From NCBI GenBank assembly GCA_963704975.1, contig CAVPIK010000037.1, forward strand, positions 1-64,000: 64,000 nucleotides of DNA, written 5' to 3'. The notes below the pieces were generated by a model that ran no database searches, was not told the DNA's origin, and was given only the letters and a program-made list of their open reading frames with translations. Made by a program: the position numbers and the translations under genes. This DNA is from JAGNDO01 sp963704975 (GTDB lineage: Bacteria > Chloroflexota > Anaerolineae > Caldilineales > Caldilineaceae). Shown one piece after another: positions 48,304 through 58,071 of the stretch (position 1 is the stretch's first letter; every line of letters starts with the position of its first letter).

Positions 48304-48924
48304 ATGAAAAAGATCGATTTTAAGAAAGAGTTGAAGCATCTGTACAAACCATCCGCCAAGGAGGTGGTGGAGGTTGAGGTGCCGCCCTTGGCCTATTTGA
48401 TGGTGGATGGCGAGGGCGAACCCGGCTCCCAGGTCTACGCGGAGGCGGTGGAGGCCCTGTTCGCCGTCTCGTATGCGGTCAAGTTCATGGTCAAAAAGGG
48501 GCCGCTGGCCATTGATTACGGAGTCATGCCCCTGGAAGGGCTGTGGTGGGCCGATGACATGGCCGCCTTCTCCGTGGATGACAAAGCCAGTTGGAAGTGG
48601 ACTATGATGATCATGCAGCCGGACTTCGTCACCGGCGAGATGATCGACACGGCTATCGCCGAGGTGAAAAAGAAGAAGAACCTGGCGGCCCTCTCCTTGG
48701 TGCGGTTTGACGTTCTGGCCGAAGGGAAATGCGCCCAAATTATGCACATCGGCCCCTTCTCCGCCGAAGGTCCCACGGTGGAGCGGGTGCATCAGTTCAT
48801 CGAGGCCCGGGGCGTCTTGACCGGCAAACACCACGAGATCTACCTCAGCGACATCCGCCGGGCAGATCCGGCCAAGTGGAAGACGGTGATCCGCCAGCCC
48901 ATGGGAGTAACGAGTAATGAGTGA
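48304..48924 (+). CDS. GyrI-like small-molecule-binding domain protein
   Basis: 206 residues, intact. It matches the SRPBCC-like GyrI/SOUL-type single-domain proteins: VEVPPLAYLMVDGEGEPGS, FMVKKGPLAIDYGVMPLEG, MMIMQPDFVT, VLAEGKCAQIMHIGPFSAE and HHEIYLSDIRRADPAKWKT. Homologues bind small molecules or hydrolyse cyclopropane-type drugs. ATG at 48304 after GAGGAACG. Convergent with the sensor kinase; a strong terminator lies between. Confidence 0.88.
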   Translation: MKKIDFKKELKHLYKPSAKEVVEVEVPPLAYLMVDGEGEPGSQVYAEAVEALFAVSYAVKFMVKKGPLAIDYGVMPLEGLWWADDMAAFSVDDKASWKWTMMIMQPDFVTGEMIDTAIAEVKKKKNLAALSLVRFDVLAEGKCAQIMHIGPFSAEGPTVERVHQFIEARGVLTGKHHEIYLSDIRRADPAKWKTVIRQPMGVTSNE

Positions 48925-48941
48925 TGAGTGGCGGTGCGGAC

Positions 48942-48987
48942 GCAAAGAACGACCCAGGCCTGGTGTAGGGTCTGGGTCGTTCTTTGC
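48942..48987. terminator. bidirectional terminator
   Basis: 16 bp perfect stem: GCAAAGAACGACCCAG (48942-48957) and its complement (48972-48987). It lies between convergent genes, 18 bp beyond the GyrI-like stop. Confidence 0.82.
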
Positions 48988-49068
48988 TTAGCTGCGGTCT
49001 GGTTTTGGGGCGAAGCTCCTCGCGAAATCGGCTGATTGGGCATCCACAACAAGGCTGCCATCGCCAAA

Positions 49069-51201
49069 TTATGCCTCCGCCTGATCGTGCGGGGGAAGGT
49101 ATGCTGGGAAAGCCGGATCGGGTCGGGGCAAGACCATGCGGAAGATGCATCCGGCCCCTGGCTGATTTTCGACCTCGACACGACCCCCGTGGTGTTCGAC
49201 GATGGCCTGAACCATGGGAAGCCCCAGCCCAAAGCCCGGCGTGGTGTGGGCCGCATCTTCCCGATAGAAGCGCTTGAAGATGTGGGGCAATGCATCCGGG
49301 GAGATGCCCGGACCGCTGTCTTGCACTTCGACCATGACGGTGTCAGGATTCCCCACTGTGCGCAAGGTAATCTGGCCGCCGGGTGACGTGAAGGCGATGG
49401 CGTTCTTCAATAGCTCATGCAGGGCCTGGCTCAACCGTGCCGAGTCGAACGCAATATATGGCAGATTCGGGTCCGGGGCCAATTGCAGGGTCAGCCCCTT
49501 GTCCGCAACCTTCTCCTGTACAGTGGTGGCTTCCACGGCGATCAATTGGTTCAGATCGTTCGGCTGAATTGTGAAGGGCACGCCACTGTCGATCTGTGTT
49601 ATTTCGACCAGGAGCTCTACCAGGCGGTTGATGCCTGCCACCTGTTTGCTAATTTCCGCCAGTTTGCTTTGACGCTTGTCCGGATCTGCCAGCTTCCCGA
49701 TCAGGTAGGCATTGGACTGAATGATCGTAAGGGGCGTGCGGAACTCATGGGAAATCCCCAGGACGAACTGAGTCAGCAGCGCCACGCGTTCCTGCTCCAG
49801 GGCCAGTTCAAACGCCCGTTCCGCAGCTCTCTTCTGTTCGGTGATATCGCTGAAGATACAGGCGAACTGGTTGGGTGCGGGCCGGAAGGCGTTGACCTGG
49901 AAATGCTTGTCCAACGCTCTGGCGTAGTTCTCAAAAGAGGCCGGTTCGCCCGTGAGGACTACCTGGCCGTACGTGTCGATCCAATAGGCTTCGGTGCCGG
50001 GCAGCAGTTGCAACACGGTTTTGCCCAAAGTCTCTTGCGCCTTCAAGCCTGTCATGCGTTCGAAGGCGGGGTTGATGGTCAAATAGCGATAGTCGGTCGG
50101 ATTCCCCTGGGGATCACAGATGATCTCGTGGAGCGCAAACCCGTCGTTCATCTCGCTGAACAACACGCGGTACTTCTCCTCGCTCTTGCGCAGAGCCTCC
50201 TCCCCCTGTTTGCGCTCGATGATATCGCGCTCAAGCTGTCGATTGGCCTTTGCCAGGTCGGCAGTGCGTCCGAGGACACGATCTTCCAGATCATCCCGTT
50301 CTTGACGCAAGGTGGCCGACATTTTGTTGAAGGCGATGGCCATCTCTCTCAACTCTTGGCCGAAGGGCATGGAAATTTGCTCGCCCAACCGATTCTCTTC
50401 GGTCGAGATCTGTTGCGCCTTGTCACGGATGACCGATAGGGGGGAAACAAGCAGACGCTGGCTGAGCCAGGCTTGGGCCAAGAAGAGAACGGCCAACAGG
50501 GTTATGAGCAGAGCGGATAGCTGCATAGAGAACCTGTTGACACTGGCATAGGCGGCGGCAAGAGGGATGCGAATGGACACCGCCGAGATGATTTGCCCTA
50601 CCTCGCTCTCTCGGTGGAAACTGCGTTCCGCACCATAGTGGGCTACCAAGTCGGTGGGCGCCTGGCTGGGTTCCGAGTGGCAGCGCAGGCAGGACTCTTC
50701 CAGCACTTCCCCGGCCCGCAGATAGACCAGCGTCGGGACACCGTCTATCGTGCGCACGTAAGAGGTTGTGGTCAGATTTGGGTCTGTACGGAGCTGCTCA
50801 ATAAATGCGATTTCGTCCCCATCTGCCTCGTTGTCGGGGTTGCGCGCATTCATCGCCGCATCTCTGATAAAATAGCCATCCGCACTGAGTGTCTGAAAAT
50901 CTCTGTCAATTTCGTGCACGGCATAGGTGGACGACATCCAACTGGGGTCGAAATAGTCATCTGATCGAAAGGGGGCAGTCCACTGAAAGAGGTTGGGTTT
51001 GAGGACATTTGAGAAGTAGGTATGGGTAGCCAGATTTCGGTCAAGCAGAATGCGTGCCTTTGCCTCTGCTTCAACCAGTGCATGTTGCCGCATCACGTTG
51101 TTGACTAGAACGACGGTCAGGATTGCGACGGCAAGGAACAACATGCCCGTTGTAGCACTAAGCCATGTGCTGATCTTGATCTTGGGGAATTCTTTTGTCA
51201 T
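49069..51201 (-). CDS. sensor histidine kinase with c-type haem (DUF3365/Tll0287-like) sensor domain
   Basis: 710 residues, intact. Membrane segments near 14-33 and 228-247 enclose an external domain with a CLRCH haem-attachment motif at residues 171-175, as in DUF3365/Tll0287-type redox sensors. Then HAMP (250-300), a coiled coil, a PAS domain (340-465), the HisKA box LGISHEFRTPLTII near 483, and HATPase motifs ELLKNAIAF, DSGPGISPD and GFGLGLPMVQAI. No response regulator is adjacent. Likely senses redox state, oxygen or NO outside the membrane and signals to an unlinked regulator. Confidence 0.9.
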   Translation of the reverse strand: MTKEFPKIKISTWLSATTGMLFLAVAILTVVLVNNVMRQHALVEAEAKARILLDRNLATHTYFSNVLKPNLFQWTAPFRSDDYFDPSWMSSTYAVHEIDRDFQTLSADGYFIRDAAMNARNPDNEADGDEIAFIEQLRTDPNLTTTSYVRTIDGVPTLVYLRAGEVLEESCLRCHSEPSQAPTDLVAHYGAERSFHRESEVGQIISAVSIRIPLAAAYASVNRFSMQLSALLITLLAVLFLAQAWLSQRLLVSPLSVIRDKAQQISTEENRLGEQISMPFGQELREMAIAFNKMSATLRQERDDLEDRVLGRTADLAKANRQLERDIIERKQGEEALRKSEEKYRVLFSEMNDGFALHEIICDPQGNPTDYRYLTINPAFERMTGLKAQETLGKTVLQLLPGTEAYWIDTYGQVVLTGEPASFENYARALDKHFQVNAFRPAPNQFACIFSDITEQKRAAERAFELALEQERVALLTQFVLGISHEFRTPLTIIQSNAYLIGKLADPDKRQSKLAEISKQVAGINRLVELLVEITQIDSGVPFTIQPNDLNQLIAVEATTVQEKVADKGLTLQLAPDPNLPYIAFDSARLSQALHELLKNAIAFTSPGGQITLRTVGNPDTVMVEVQDSGPGISPDALPHIFKRFYREDAAHTTPGFGLGLPMVQAIVEHHGGRVEVENQPGAGCIFRMVLPRPDPAFPAYLPPHDQAEA

Positions 51202-51530
51202 TTGGACTATCCTTCAGCAAGATTTCCGCCCATTCCATTTGACAGATAGCCAGAAATGTAGCTATTCGGTGGTCAAGGGGAGAGGGAATCGGGGAGTCTA
51301 CCGATTTAGTTATCGGTAGGGAATACTTAATTTGTAAAGGAGTATGGCCCATCCCATGCCTCTGATCAATAGGCAAAATGGGTCATTGGGGCCGCCCCCT
51401 CTGACCTCAGGCTCAACCGGAATGCGTGGGTCGGGCAAGGCCACTTGAGCCGACGCAATTTCCGCGTTTTTTGAGAAGCCATCCGCAACTTTCCTTTGGT
51501 GTCCCCCTCCCCTGTGGTACAATCTCCTTT
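51202..51530. other. divergent intergenic region
   Basis: About 330 bp between the divergent haem kinase and the first S41 protease. AT-rich around 51240-51330, suitable for the kinase promoter; no hairpin or coding sequence is evident. Confidence 0.5.
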
Positions 51531-52757
51531 GTGAATAAAACCGTCCGCACGCTTCTCTCCCTAACTGTCACCCTGGCCTTCTTTGCCATCGCCTTTGCCT
51601 CCGGCTATGTGGTGCGGGGACGGGTGGACGCGTCGGCCCAGGCAACGGCCCACGCCGCCCTGGGCGGCAGCGCAGCCCAGGCAGATTTGGGCGTCTATTG
51701 GCAGGCCTGGGAACTGCTGGACCGGGATTTCTACGGACCTCAGCCGGACCTGACCCAGCGCACCTATGGCTCCATCAAGGGGCTGGTGGCGGCGTTTGGT
51801 GACCGCTACACCTATTTTGTCGAGCCGGAGTCCCATCAACTGCAAAGCGACACCCTGCGGGGCAGCTTTGGCGGCATCGGGGCCTGGATCGACCAGGGCG
51901 AGACCGGCTATCTGCTGCGGCCCATGCGGGGCCAGCCCGCCGCCTTGGCCGGGGTGAAGGAGCGGGATCTATTGTTGAAGGTGGACGATACCGCCATCAC
52001 CCTGGATCTCTCCGCGGACGATGTGGTGGCCGTGGTGCGAGGCCCCATCGGCTCCGAAGTCTGCCTGACCGTGGAGCGCACGCCGGCCACGGACGCCACT
52101 CCGGAACCGTCCCAGCAACTGCGCCTGTGCATGGTGCGGGCCGAGATCCAGATCCCCAGCGTGGAATGGCGACTCCTGAACGACACCCCCGAAACCGCTA
52201 CAATTGGCTATATCCGCCACAGCAACTTCAGCGGACGCAGCGCCCAAGAGATGCGCCTGGCCGTGGAAGAGCTGTTGGCCCAGGGCGCGGATCGCTTCAT
52301 CCTGGATCTGCGGGGCAACCCCGGTGGCCTGTTGGACGCCGCGGTGGAAGTCTCCGGCCTGTGGCTGGATGGCGGGGTGGTGCTGGTTGAGAAACATGCC
52401 AACGGCGACGAGCGCACCTTCGAGGCGGACGACGGGGATCTCTCCGAGGGGCGACCCTTGGTGGTGATCGTAGACGGGGGCAGCGCCAGCGCCAGCGAAA
52501 TTGTGGCCGGGGCCTTGCAAGACCGAGACCGGGCCGTGCTGGTGGGCGAGCAGACCTTTGGCAAAGGCAGCGTGCAGTTGGTCCACGAACTGGCCGACGC
52601 CAGCAGCCTCCACGTCACCACCGCCCGCTGGTACACGCCAGATCATCACGGCATCGACGGAGCCGGCCTCACCCCGGACGTGGTCATCACCCCCGGCACG
52701 GATCCCCTGCCCGTGGCGATTGATGTGGTGCAGGAATTGACCGGGGATGGATTTTAG
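51531..52757 (+). CDS. S41 family carboxyl-terminal processing peptidase, copy 1
   Basis: 408 residues. N-terminal signal anchor (SLTVTLAFFAIAFASGYVV), a PDZ-like substrate domain (PAALAGVKERDLLLKVDD), then the protease core IGYIRHSNFSGRSAQ, FILDLRGNPGGLLDAA, the nucleophile Ser in GGSASASEIVAGAL and the general-base Lys in TFGKGSVQLV. Ser/Lys dyad enzyme acting outside the membrane on unfolded or tail-marked proteins. GTG at 51531 is the first start after CTCCTTT. Followed by a second copy. Confidence 0.92.
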   Translation: MNKTVRTLLSLTVTLAFFAIAFASGYVVRGRVDASAQATAHAALGGSAAQADLGVYWQAWELLDRDFYGPQPDLTQRTYGSIKGLVAAFGDRYTYFVEPESHQLQSDTLRGSFGGIGAWIDQGETGYLLRPMRGQPAALAGVKERDLLLKVDDTAITLDLSADDVVAVVRGPIGSEVCLTVERTPATDATPEPSQQLRLCMVRAEIQIPSVEWRLLNDTPETATIGYIRHSNFSGRSAQEMRLAVEELLAQGADRFILDLRGNPGGLLDAAVEVSGLWLDGGVVLVEKHANGDERTFEADDGDLSEGRPLVVIVDGGSASASEIVAGALQDRDRAVLVGEQTFGKGSVQLVHELADASSLHVTTARWYTPDHHGIDGAGLTPDVVITPGTDPLPVAIDVVQELTGDGF

Positions 52758-52832
52758 ATTTCCGATTTTAGATTGCGCTTCATCCACAGCCGCCACGCAA
52801 CTGCACGCAACTCGCAACTCGCAACTCATAAC
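52751..52832 (+). repeat. ACTCGCA heptamer tract between the two proteases
   Basis: Three contiguous GCAACTC units (52808-52828) follow two spaced GCAACT copies, preceded by TTTTAGATT words around 52751-52773. Single arms only. It lies directly in front of the second protease start. Confidence 0.8.
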
Positions 52833-52844
52833 CAAAGAGACACC

Positions 52845-54137
52845 ATGACCTTTCAACCAAACGACAACCAGAACAACAACTTCTTCACCAGCCAGCGGGT
52901 GCTGATCGGCTGCATCGCTTTGGTGGTGCTGGCCGCGGCCTTTTTGGGCGGTACGGGCCTAGGCTTTGGCATTGGCCGCATCACGGCCAAAACCGCCACC
53001 CCGGACAGCCAAGCCGTCCAACCCGCCCCCTCGGCGGACGGAGCGGATGACACAACCGCCGCCCCTGCCCAGAACTTTGGCCTCTTTGATGAGGCCATGG
53101 GTCTCTTTTATCAGGACTTCTTCGGCCCTCTGCCCGCCACGCCAGATGCCAACTACGAGGCCATCAAGGGCGTGCTTTCCCTGATCGACGACCCCAACAC
53201 CTCCTTCCTGACCCCGTCTGAGGCGGAGTTCTTCCGCACCAGCATCCAGGGCACTTTCGAGGGCATTGGCGCCCGGGTGGCCTGGGACGAGGAGAACGAG
53301 GCGGTCAGGATCGTGGAGCCTTTCGAGAATCAACCGGCCTGGAAGGCGGGCATCCGGCGCAACGACCTGATCATCGCCATCAACGGCGAGCCGACCGCGG
53401 ACATGAACCTGACCGAGGCCGTGGGCAAGATCCGCGGGGCCAAGGGCACGGAGGTCACCCTCACCCTGCGCCGGGAAGGCGAGGCCGACGACTTTGATGT
53501 GGTGGTGGTGCGGGATCAGATCGAGACCCCGGTGATCAGCACGGAGATGGTGGGGGCCGACGGCGACATCGCCTATGTGGAACTGACCACCTTCAGCAAC
53601 AACAGCGGACGGCTGGTGCGTCAGGCCGTGGAGGATGTGCTGGATCGCAACCCACGGGCCTTGATCTTTGATATGCGGGGCAACCCTGGCGGGCTGCTCA
53701 ACGAAGCCATCAACGTGGCCAGCGTCTTCATGGAAAATGAGGATGTGCTGATCGAAAAGTTCTCCGACGGCACCCAGGAGATCTACAAAACCCGGGACAA
53801 CGCCGCCATCGACCCAGACCTGCCCCTGGTGGTCTTGGTCAACGAAGGCAGCGCCAGCGCCAGCGAGATCGTGGCCGGGGCCTTGCAGGATTCGGGCCGA
53901 GCCATTCTGATCGGCATGACTACCTTTGGCAAAGGCAGCGTGCAGCTTCCCCACACCCTCAGCGACGGCAGCATCATGCGGGTCACCATTGCCCGCTGGT
54001 TCACCCCCAAGGACCGCACCATCGACGGCACGGGGCTGGACCCGGACATTCTGGTCGAGATCACAGACGCCCAATTCGAGGCCGGGGAAGATCCCCAACT
54101 GGAACGGGCGCTTCAATTCCTGGAAACCGGACAGTAA
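52845..54137 (+). CDS. S41 family carboxyl-terminal processing peptidase, copy 2
   Basis: 430 residues, paralogue of the upstream gene. Signal anchor VLIGCIALVVLAAAFLGGTG, linker rich in Ala/Pro, PDZ (WKAGIRRNDLIIAING), core IAYVELTTFSNNSGRLV, LIFDMRGNPGGLLNEA, nucleophile GSASASEIVAGAL, Lys in TFGKGSVQLPH. The two copies share the catalytic segment almost word for word, which suggests tandem duplication with divergent sensor regions. ATG at 52845. Ends 4 bp before smpB. Confidence 0.93.
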   Translation: MTFQPNDNQNNNFFTSQRVLIGCIALVVLAAAFLGGTGLGFGIGRITAKTATPDSQAVQPAPSADGADDTTAAPAQNFGLFDEAMGLFYQDFFGPLPATPDANYEAIKGVLSLIDDPNTSFLTPSEAEFFRTSIQGTFEGIGARVAWDEENEAVRIVEPFENQPAWKAGIRRNDLIIAINGEPTADMNLTEAVGKIRGAKGTEVTLTLRREGEADDFDVVVVRDQIETPVISTEMVGADGDIAYVELTTFSNNSGRLVRQAVEDVLDRNPRALIFDMRGNPGGLLNEAINVASVFMENEDVLIEKFSDGTQEIYKTRDNAAIDPDLPLVVLVNEGSASASEIVAGALQDSGRAILIGMTTFGKGSVQLPHTLSDGSIMRVTIARWFTPKDRTIDGTGLDPDILVEITDAQFEAGEDPQLERALQFLETGQ

Positions 54138-54141
54138 TCCT

Positions 54142-54627
54142 ATGGCCACAAAGAGCAAAGAGAGTGCGGCCAAAGGCCCCCGCATCGTCGCCTCCAACCG
54201 CAAGGCCCACCACGATTTTCATATCGAAGAGACCGTCGAGGCCGGGATTCAACTCCTGGGCACGGAGATCAAGTCTGTGCGGGTGGGTCAGGTCAACCTG
54301 CGCGAGGGCTTTGTCCTGATCAAGGATGGGGAGGCGTGGCTGCGCCAGGTCCACATCGCCCAATATTCCCACGGCAACCGGGAGAACCACGAAGAGACCC
54401 GGCCCCGCAAGTTGCTCCTCCACAAACGCCAGATCCAAGATCTGCACAGCGATGCCACCCAGCGCAACTGGACCATCATCCCCTTGCGCATGTACATCAC
54501 CGAGAAGGGGCTGGCCAAAGTCGAGATCGCCCTGGCCCGAGGCAAGAAAAACTACGACAAACGCCAAGACATCGCCGACCGAGACTCCAAGCGCGACATC
54601 CAACGGGCGCTGAAACAGCGGTATTAG
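54142..54627 (+). CDS. smpB: tmRNA-binding protein SmpB
   Basis: 161 residues, intact. OB-fold RNA-binding signature: NRKAHHDFHIEETVEAGI, LLGTEIKSVRVGQVNLREGF, and the C-terminal KKNYDKRQDIADRDSKRDIQ tail that mimics an mRNA codon. Brings tmRNA to stalled ribosomes. The ssrA RNA gene was not seen in this window. Gene order protease-smpB suggests co-transcription. Confidence 0.96.
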   Translation: MATKSKESAAKGPRIVASNRKAHHDFHIEETVEAGIQLLGTEIKSVRVGQVNLREGFVLIKDGEAWLRQVHIAQYSHGNRENHEETRPRKLLLHKRQIQDLHSDATQRNWTIIPLRMYITEKGLAKVEIALARGKKNYDKRQDIADRDSKRDIQRALKQRY

Positions 54628-54641
54628 CGTTCGAAAAGCAA

Positions 54642-54746
54642 AAAATAGAACACGGATTTGACGGATCGAACGGATTAAAAACGGATCTTTTCAAAAAGAA
54701 AAATCCGTTTATATCCGTCAAATCCGTTCAATCTGTGTTCTATTTT
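54642..54746. repeat. inverted repeat of ATCCGTnnn words
   Basis: 54642-54688 faces 54700-54746 with words ACGGAT/ATCCGT at 9-10 bp spacing; ends are AAAATAGAACACGGAT and its near-complement. Close relative of 40565-40670. It lies between smpB and the YigZ gene. Confidence 0.92.
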
Positions 54747-54762
54747 TGTTTCCGGAGGATCT

Positions 54763-55381
54763 ATGACCGAAGCACGCTACCCCATCCCCGCCGCCCAACA
54801 CCGCACCGAGGAAGAAATCCGCCGCAGCCGCTTCATCACCACCCTGGCCCACGCGCCCACGGTGGAGGATGCCCGCGCCGTCATCGCCGATGTCAGCCGG
54901 GAGTTTGGGGACGCCAGCCACAACTGCTGGGCCTATGTGGTCGGGCCGCCGGGCAACACGGCCCAGGTGGGCATGAGCGACGACGGCGAGCCCCACGGCA
55001 CCGCCGGACGGCCCATGCTCACCGTCCTCCTCCACAGCGGCGTGGGGGAGATCGTCGCCGTGGTCACCCGCTATTTTGGCGGCACGTTGTTGGGAAAAGG
55101 CGGCTTGGTCAAGGCGTACAGCGGCGGGGTGCAATATGCCCTGGAAACCCTGCCCCTGGGCGAGCGGGTGGAGAAAGCTCACCTGCACCGTGGTCATCGA
55201 CTACGCCAGCATCACCCTCTTTCCAGCGCCTGTCTGCCCGATTTCGAGGTGGAGAGTTCCTGGACGAAGTCTACGCCGCGGACGTGACCTATCGGCTCGA
55301 ACTCCCCGCCGCCGGCTTTGACGGATTCAGCGAAGCGGTGATCAGCCTCACCAACGGGCAGGCGTTGATCGAGGTGGTAAC
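54763..55381 (+). CDS. YigZ / IMPACT family protein, frame changes
   Basis: About 205 residues. The N-terminal UPF0029 domain is clear: RRSRFITTLAHAPTVEDARA, NCWAYVVGPPGNTAQVGMSDDGEPHGTAG in two blocks, and VTRYFGGTLLGKGGLVKAYSG. Frame changes near 55170 and 55215 precede the C-terminal DUF1949 part (DVTYRLELPAAGFDGFSEAV). A third, near 55377, would give a stop at about 55381, before the convergent ligase gene. Family role: regulator linked to translation or metabolism, not well defined. Confidence 0.85.
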
Positions 55382-55397
55382 CATGATAATCTCCACC

Positions 55398-57832
55398 TCA
55401 CTCCACCCTGTCGACCCATACCGCTGGGCCAACTCCCTTCGCAGAATCTTGCCGATGAAGCTGCGGGGAAACGCGTCCACAAAGATCACCATGCGGGGAA
55501 CCAATTCCGGGGGCAGACGGCGGCGGCAGTAGGCCATCACCGTCTCGCTGGTGGTGCCGTCCTTGCCCGTGGAGATGAAGGCGATGGGCTGGTTGGCGAT
55601 GGCCACCACCGCCGCCTCCTGCACCTGGGGGATTTCGTATAGCACCTCTTCGATGTCCCGGGGGAAGGCGGGCGGCCCCATCTCTTTGTCGGGATACCAC
55701 ATGTCCGCCCGCCGGGCCACCAGGCGGAAGTAGCCGTCCTCGTCCATCTGGGCCACGTCCCCGGTGTGCAGCCAGCCCGCCGGCGTCGATCACCTGGGCC
55801 GTGGCCGCCTTGTCCCGCCAATAGCCCGCCATCACCTGGGGACCCCGCACGGCCAGTTCCCCAATCTGCCCCGGCTCCACCTCTTTTTTCGACGACAGAT
55901 CCAAAATACACGCCTCGGTGGACGGCAGGGGGATGCCGATGCTGCCCACTTTGCGCAGCCCGCCCAGGGGATTGGCGTGGGTCACCGGCCCGGCCTCGGT
56001 CAGCCCGTAGCCCTCCACCAGCCGCCCCCGGGTCAGCTTCTCGAAGGACTCCTGCACCTCCACGGGCAGGGGCGCGGAGCCGCTGATGCACGCCTTGATG
56101 GAGTCGATGCCATATTTGCGCACCCCCGGATAGTTGTTGATGGCCATGTACATGGCCGGCACGCCGGGGAAGATGGTCGGCTGCTCCCGCTTGATGGTCT
56201 CCAACAGATCGGTCAGATCAAAGGTGGGCTTGAGGATCAGGGTGGCCCCCAGGGCGATGGGCACGTTGAGGGCCGTGGTCAGCCCGTAGCTGTGGGAAAA
56301 GGCCAGCACGCACAGGAAGATCTCCTTGCCCTCCACGGCTTCGGGCATCCACTGGCGGATCTGCATGGTGTTGGCCACCAGATTGCGGTGGGTGAGCATG
56401 ACCCCCTTGGGCAGCCCCGTGGTGCCGCCGGTGGATTGGATCACGGCCAGGGCGGTCGGGTCCACGTTGACCTCCGGCGAGCTTTCCGGCGCGGAGCCCA
56501 GCAGGGCATCGAACCGATGGAAGTGCCAGTCGGCCCGCCCTTGGACGGTTGGCGGCTCGGCCCCCACCAAAACCAGATGCGCCAGCTTCACCTGGGCGGG
56601 CATCTGGGCCACCATGCCCAAGCCCCTGGCGTCGGTCACCAGCACATGGGCCTGGAGGCCGGCCTGCTGTCGGGCCATCAGATCCGGCGTCACCTCCGGC
56701 GGGGCAAAGGCCACCACGCCCCCGGCTTTCAGCGTGCCAAAGTAGGCGATCACCGCCTCCGGGCGAGTTGGGCAACATCAGGGCCACCCGATCCCCCGGC
56801 TGCAAGCCCAGGCCCAGCATGGCGTTGGCCCAGCGGTTGACCGCCTTGTTCAACTGGGCATAGGTCATGCGCTGATCCCCGGCCAGCAACGCCACCCGGT
56901 TGGGAAAGCGGCGCACGGCAGAGCGCAGCAGCCGATGGACGGGGATCTGCGGAATGGCCGCCGTGTAGGGCACGGTCTGTTCGTAGTTGTCCAGCCAGGG
57001 CCGCTCCTGGCGCAGGGTGGCCCGGCTCTGCTGGGTGCCGGCCACGGTCTGCTGCCGCCAGGTGCGGGTGGCCTCGCCGGACAGAAAGCGCTCCAAGGCC
57101 CGGTTGACCGCGTCCCGCCGCTCCAACATCACCATGTGGCCCGAGGTGCCCACATCCACATCCTCGGCCCCTGGAATCGCCCGGGCCACCTCCTCAAACA
57201 GGGGTTTCTCGAACAGAAAATCCCAGTGGCCCCGGATCACCAGGGCGGGCATGGTCAGACCCCGGAAGAGGCTCCACCCGTTCCATTGGGACAAATTGTT
57301 GGCATACCAGGCTTTGAGGACATGAAACGGGGCATGGAGCCAGGTTTTGGCAAAGGGTTGCGCCAGCCGCAGCACGTTGAGGGGCAAGTTGAGGCCAAAG
57401 CGCAGGGCAGGGCTCAGGCGAAACTCCCCGGCGGACGCAATCAACACCAGCCGCTCCACCCGTTCGGGATGCTCGGCGGCAAACTGGGAGACCACCGCGC
57501 CGCCAAAGGAGTGGCCCAACAGCACGCACGGCTCGTCAACGCCCAAAATGTCCAGCGCCCGGAGCAGATCCCCCTGGATCTCGTCCATGCTGTAGCGGCC
57601 CACGGGCCGATCCGACCGCCCATGCCCCCGCAGATCCAGGGCCACCACCCGGTTGGCCAGGGCAAAATGGGCCAATTGATAGCCGCCACTGGGTCGCCTG
57701 TCCGCCAAAGCCATGCACAAAAACCAGGGTGCGCAAAGGTCGGTCCGGCGCAATGTCGATGGCCGAGAGGCGAATGCGGGGCGCTTCCGACGTGCGCACC
57801 TCGCGCCGGTAAAGTTCCAGATCGATTTCCAT
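55398..57832 (-). CDS. alpha/beta hydrolase fused to long-chain acyl-CoA ligase, frame changes
   Basis: About 810 residues in two modules. N-terminal alpha/beta hydrolase: VFVHGFGGQATQW, nucleophile in LLGHSFGGAVVSQF, His in VGTSGHMVMLER. C-terminal AMP-dependent ligase: QRMTYAQLNKAVNRWAN, the AMP site QSTGGTTGLPKGVMLTHRNL, GYGLTEAGPVTHANPLGG, and the C-terminal Lys region RSFIGKILRRELAQRYG. Together they could release and re-activate fatty acids. Frame changes near 57690, 56770 and 55785. ATG at 57832. The 3' end is uncertain (stop at 55398 or in another frame at 55289). Confidence 0.85.
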
Positions 57833-58071
57833 GTGGCTCTCCGCTGGGTGGGATGATAGGTTGGGGTGTTGAACTGGGGTGGGCTGGATTATAGCCCGCC
57901 CCGGTTTCGCCGTCAAACGGCTTGGATTTGACCACTTTTTTCCGGCATTGAACCCTTTCCCCGTCCGTGCTACAATAGGCCCTCACTTTGCCCGACGCTT
58001 CACGTTTTACGCCCCACGCCCCGCTTCACAGCCAAAATGCCAAAGAAGCACCCACCAAAGGAGAGAAAACC

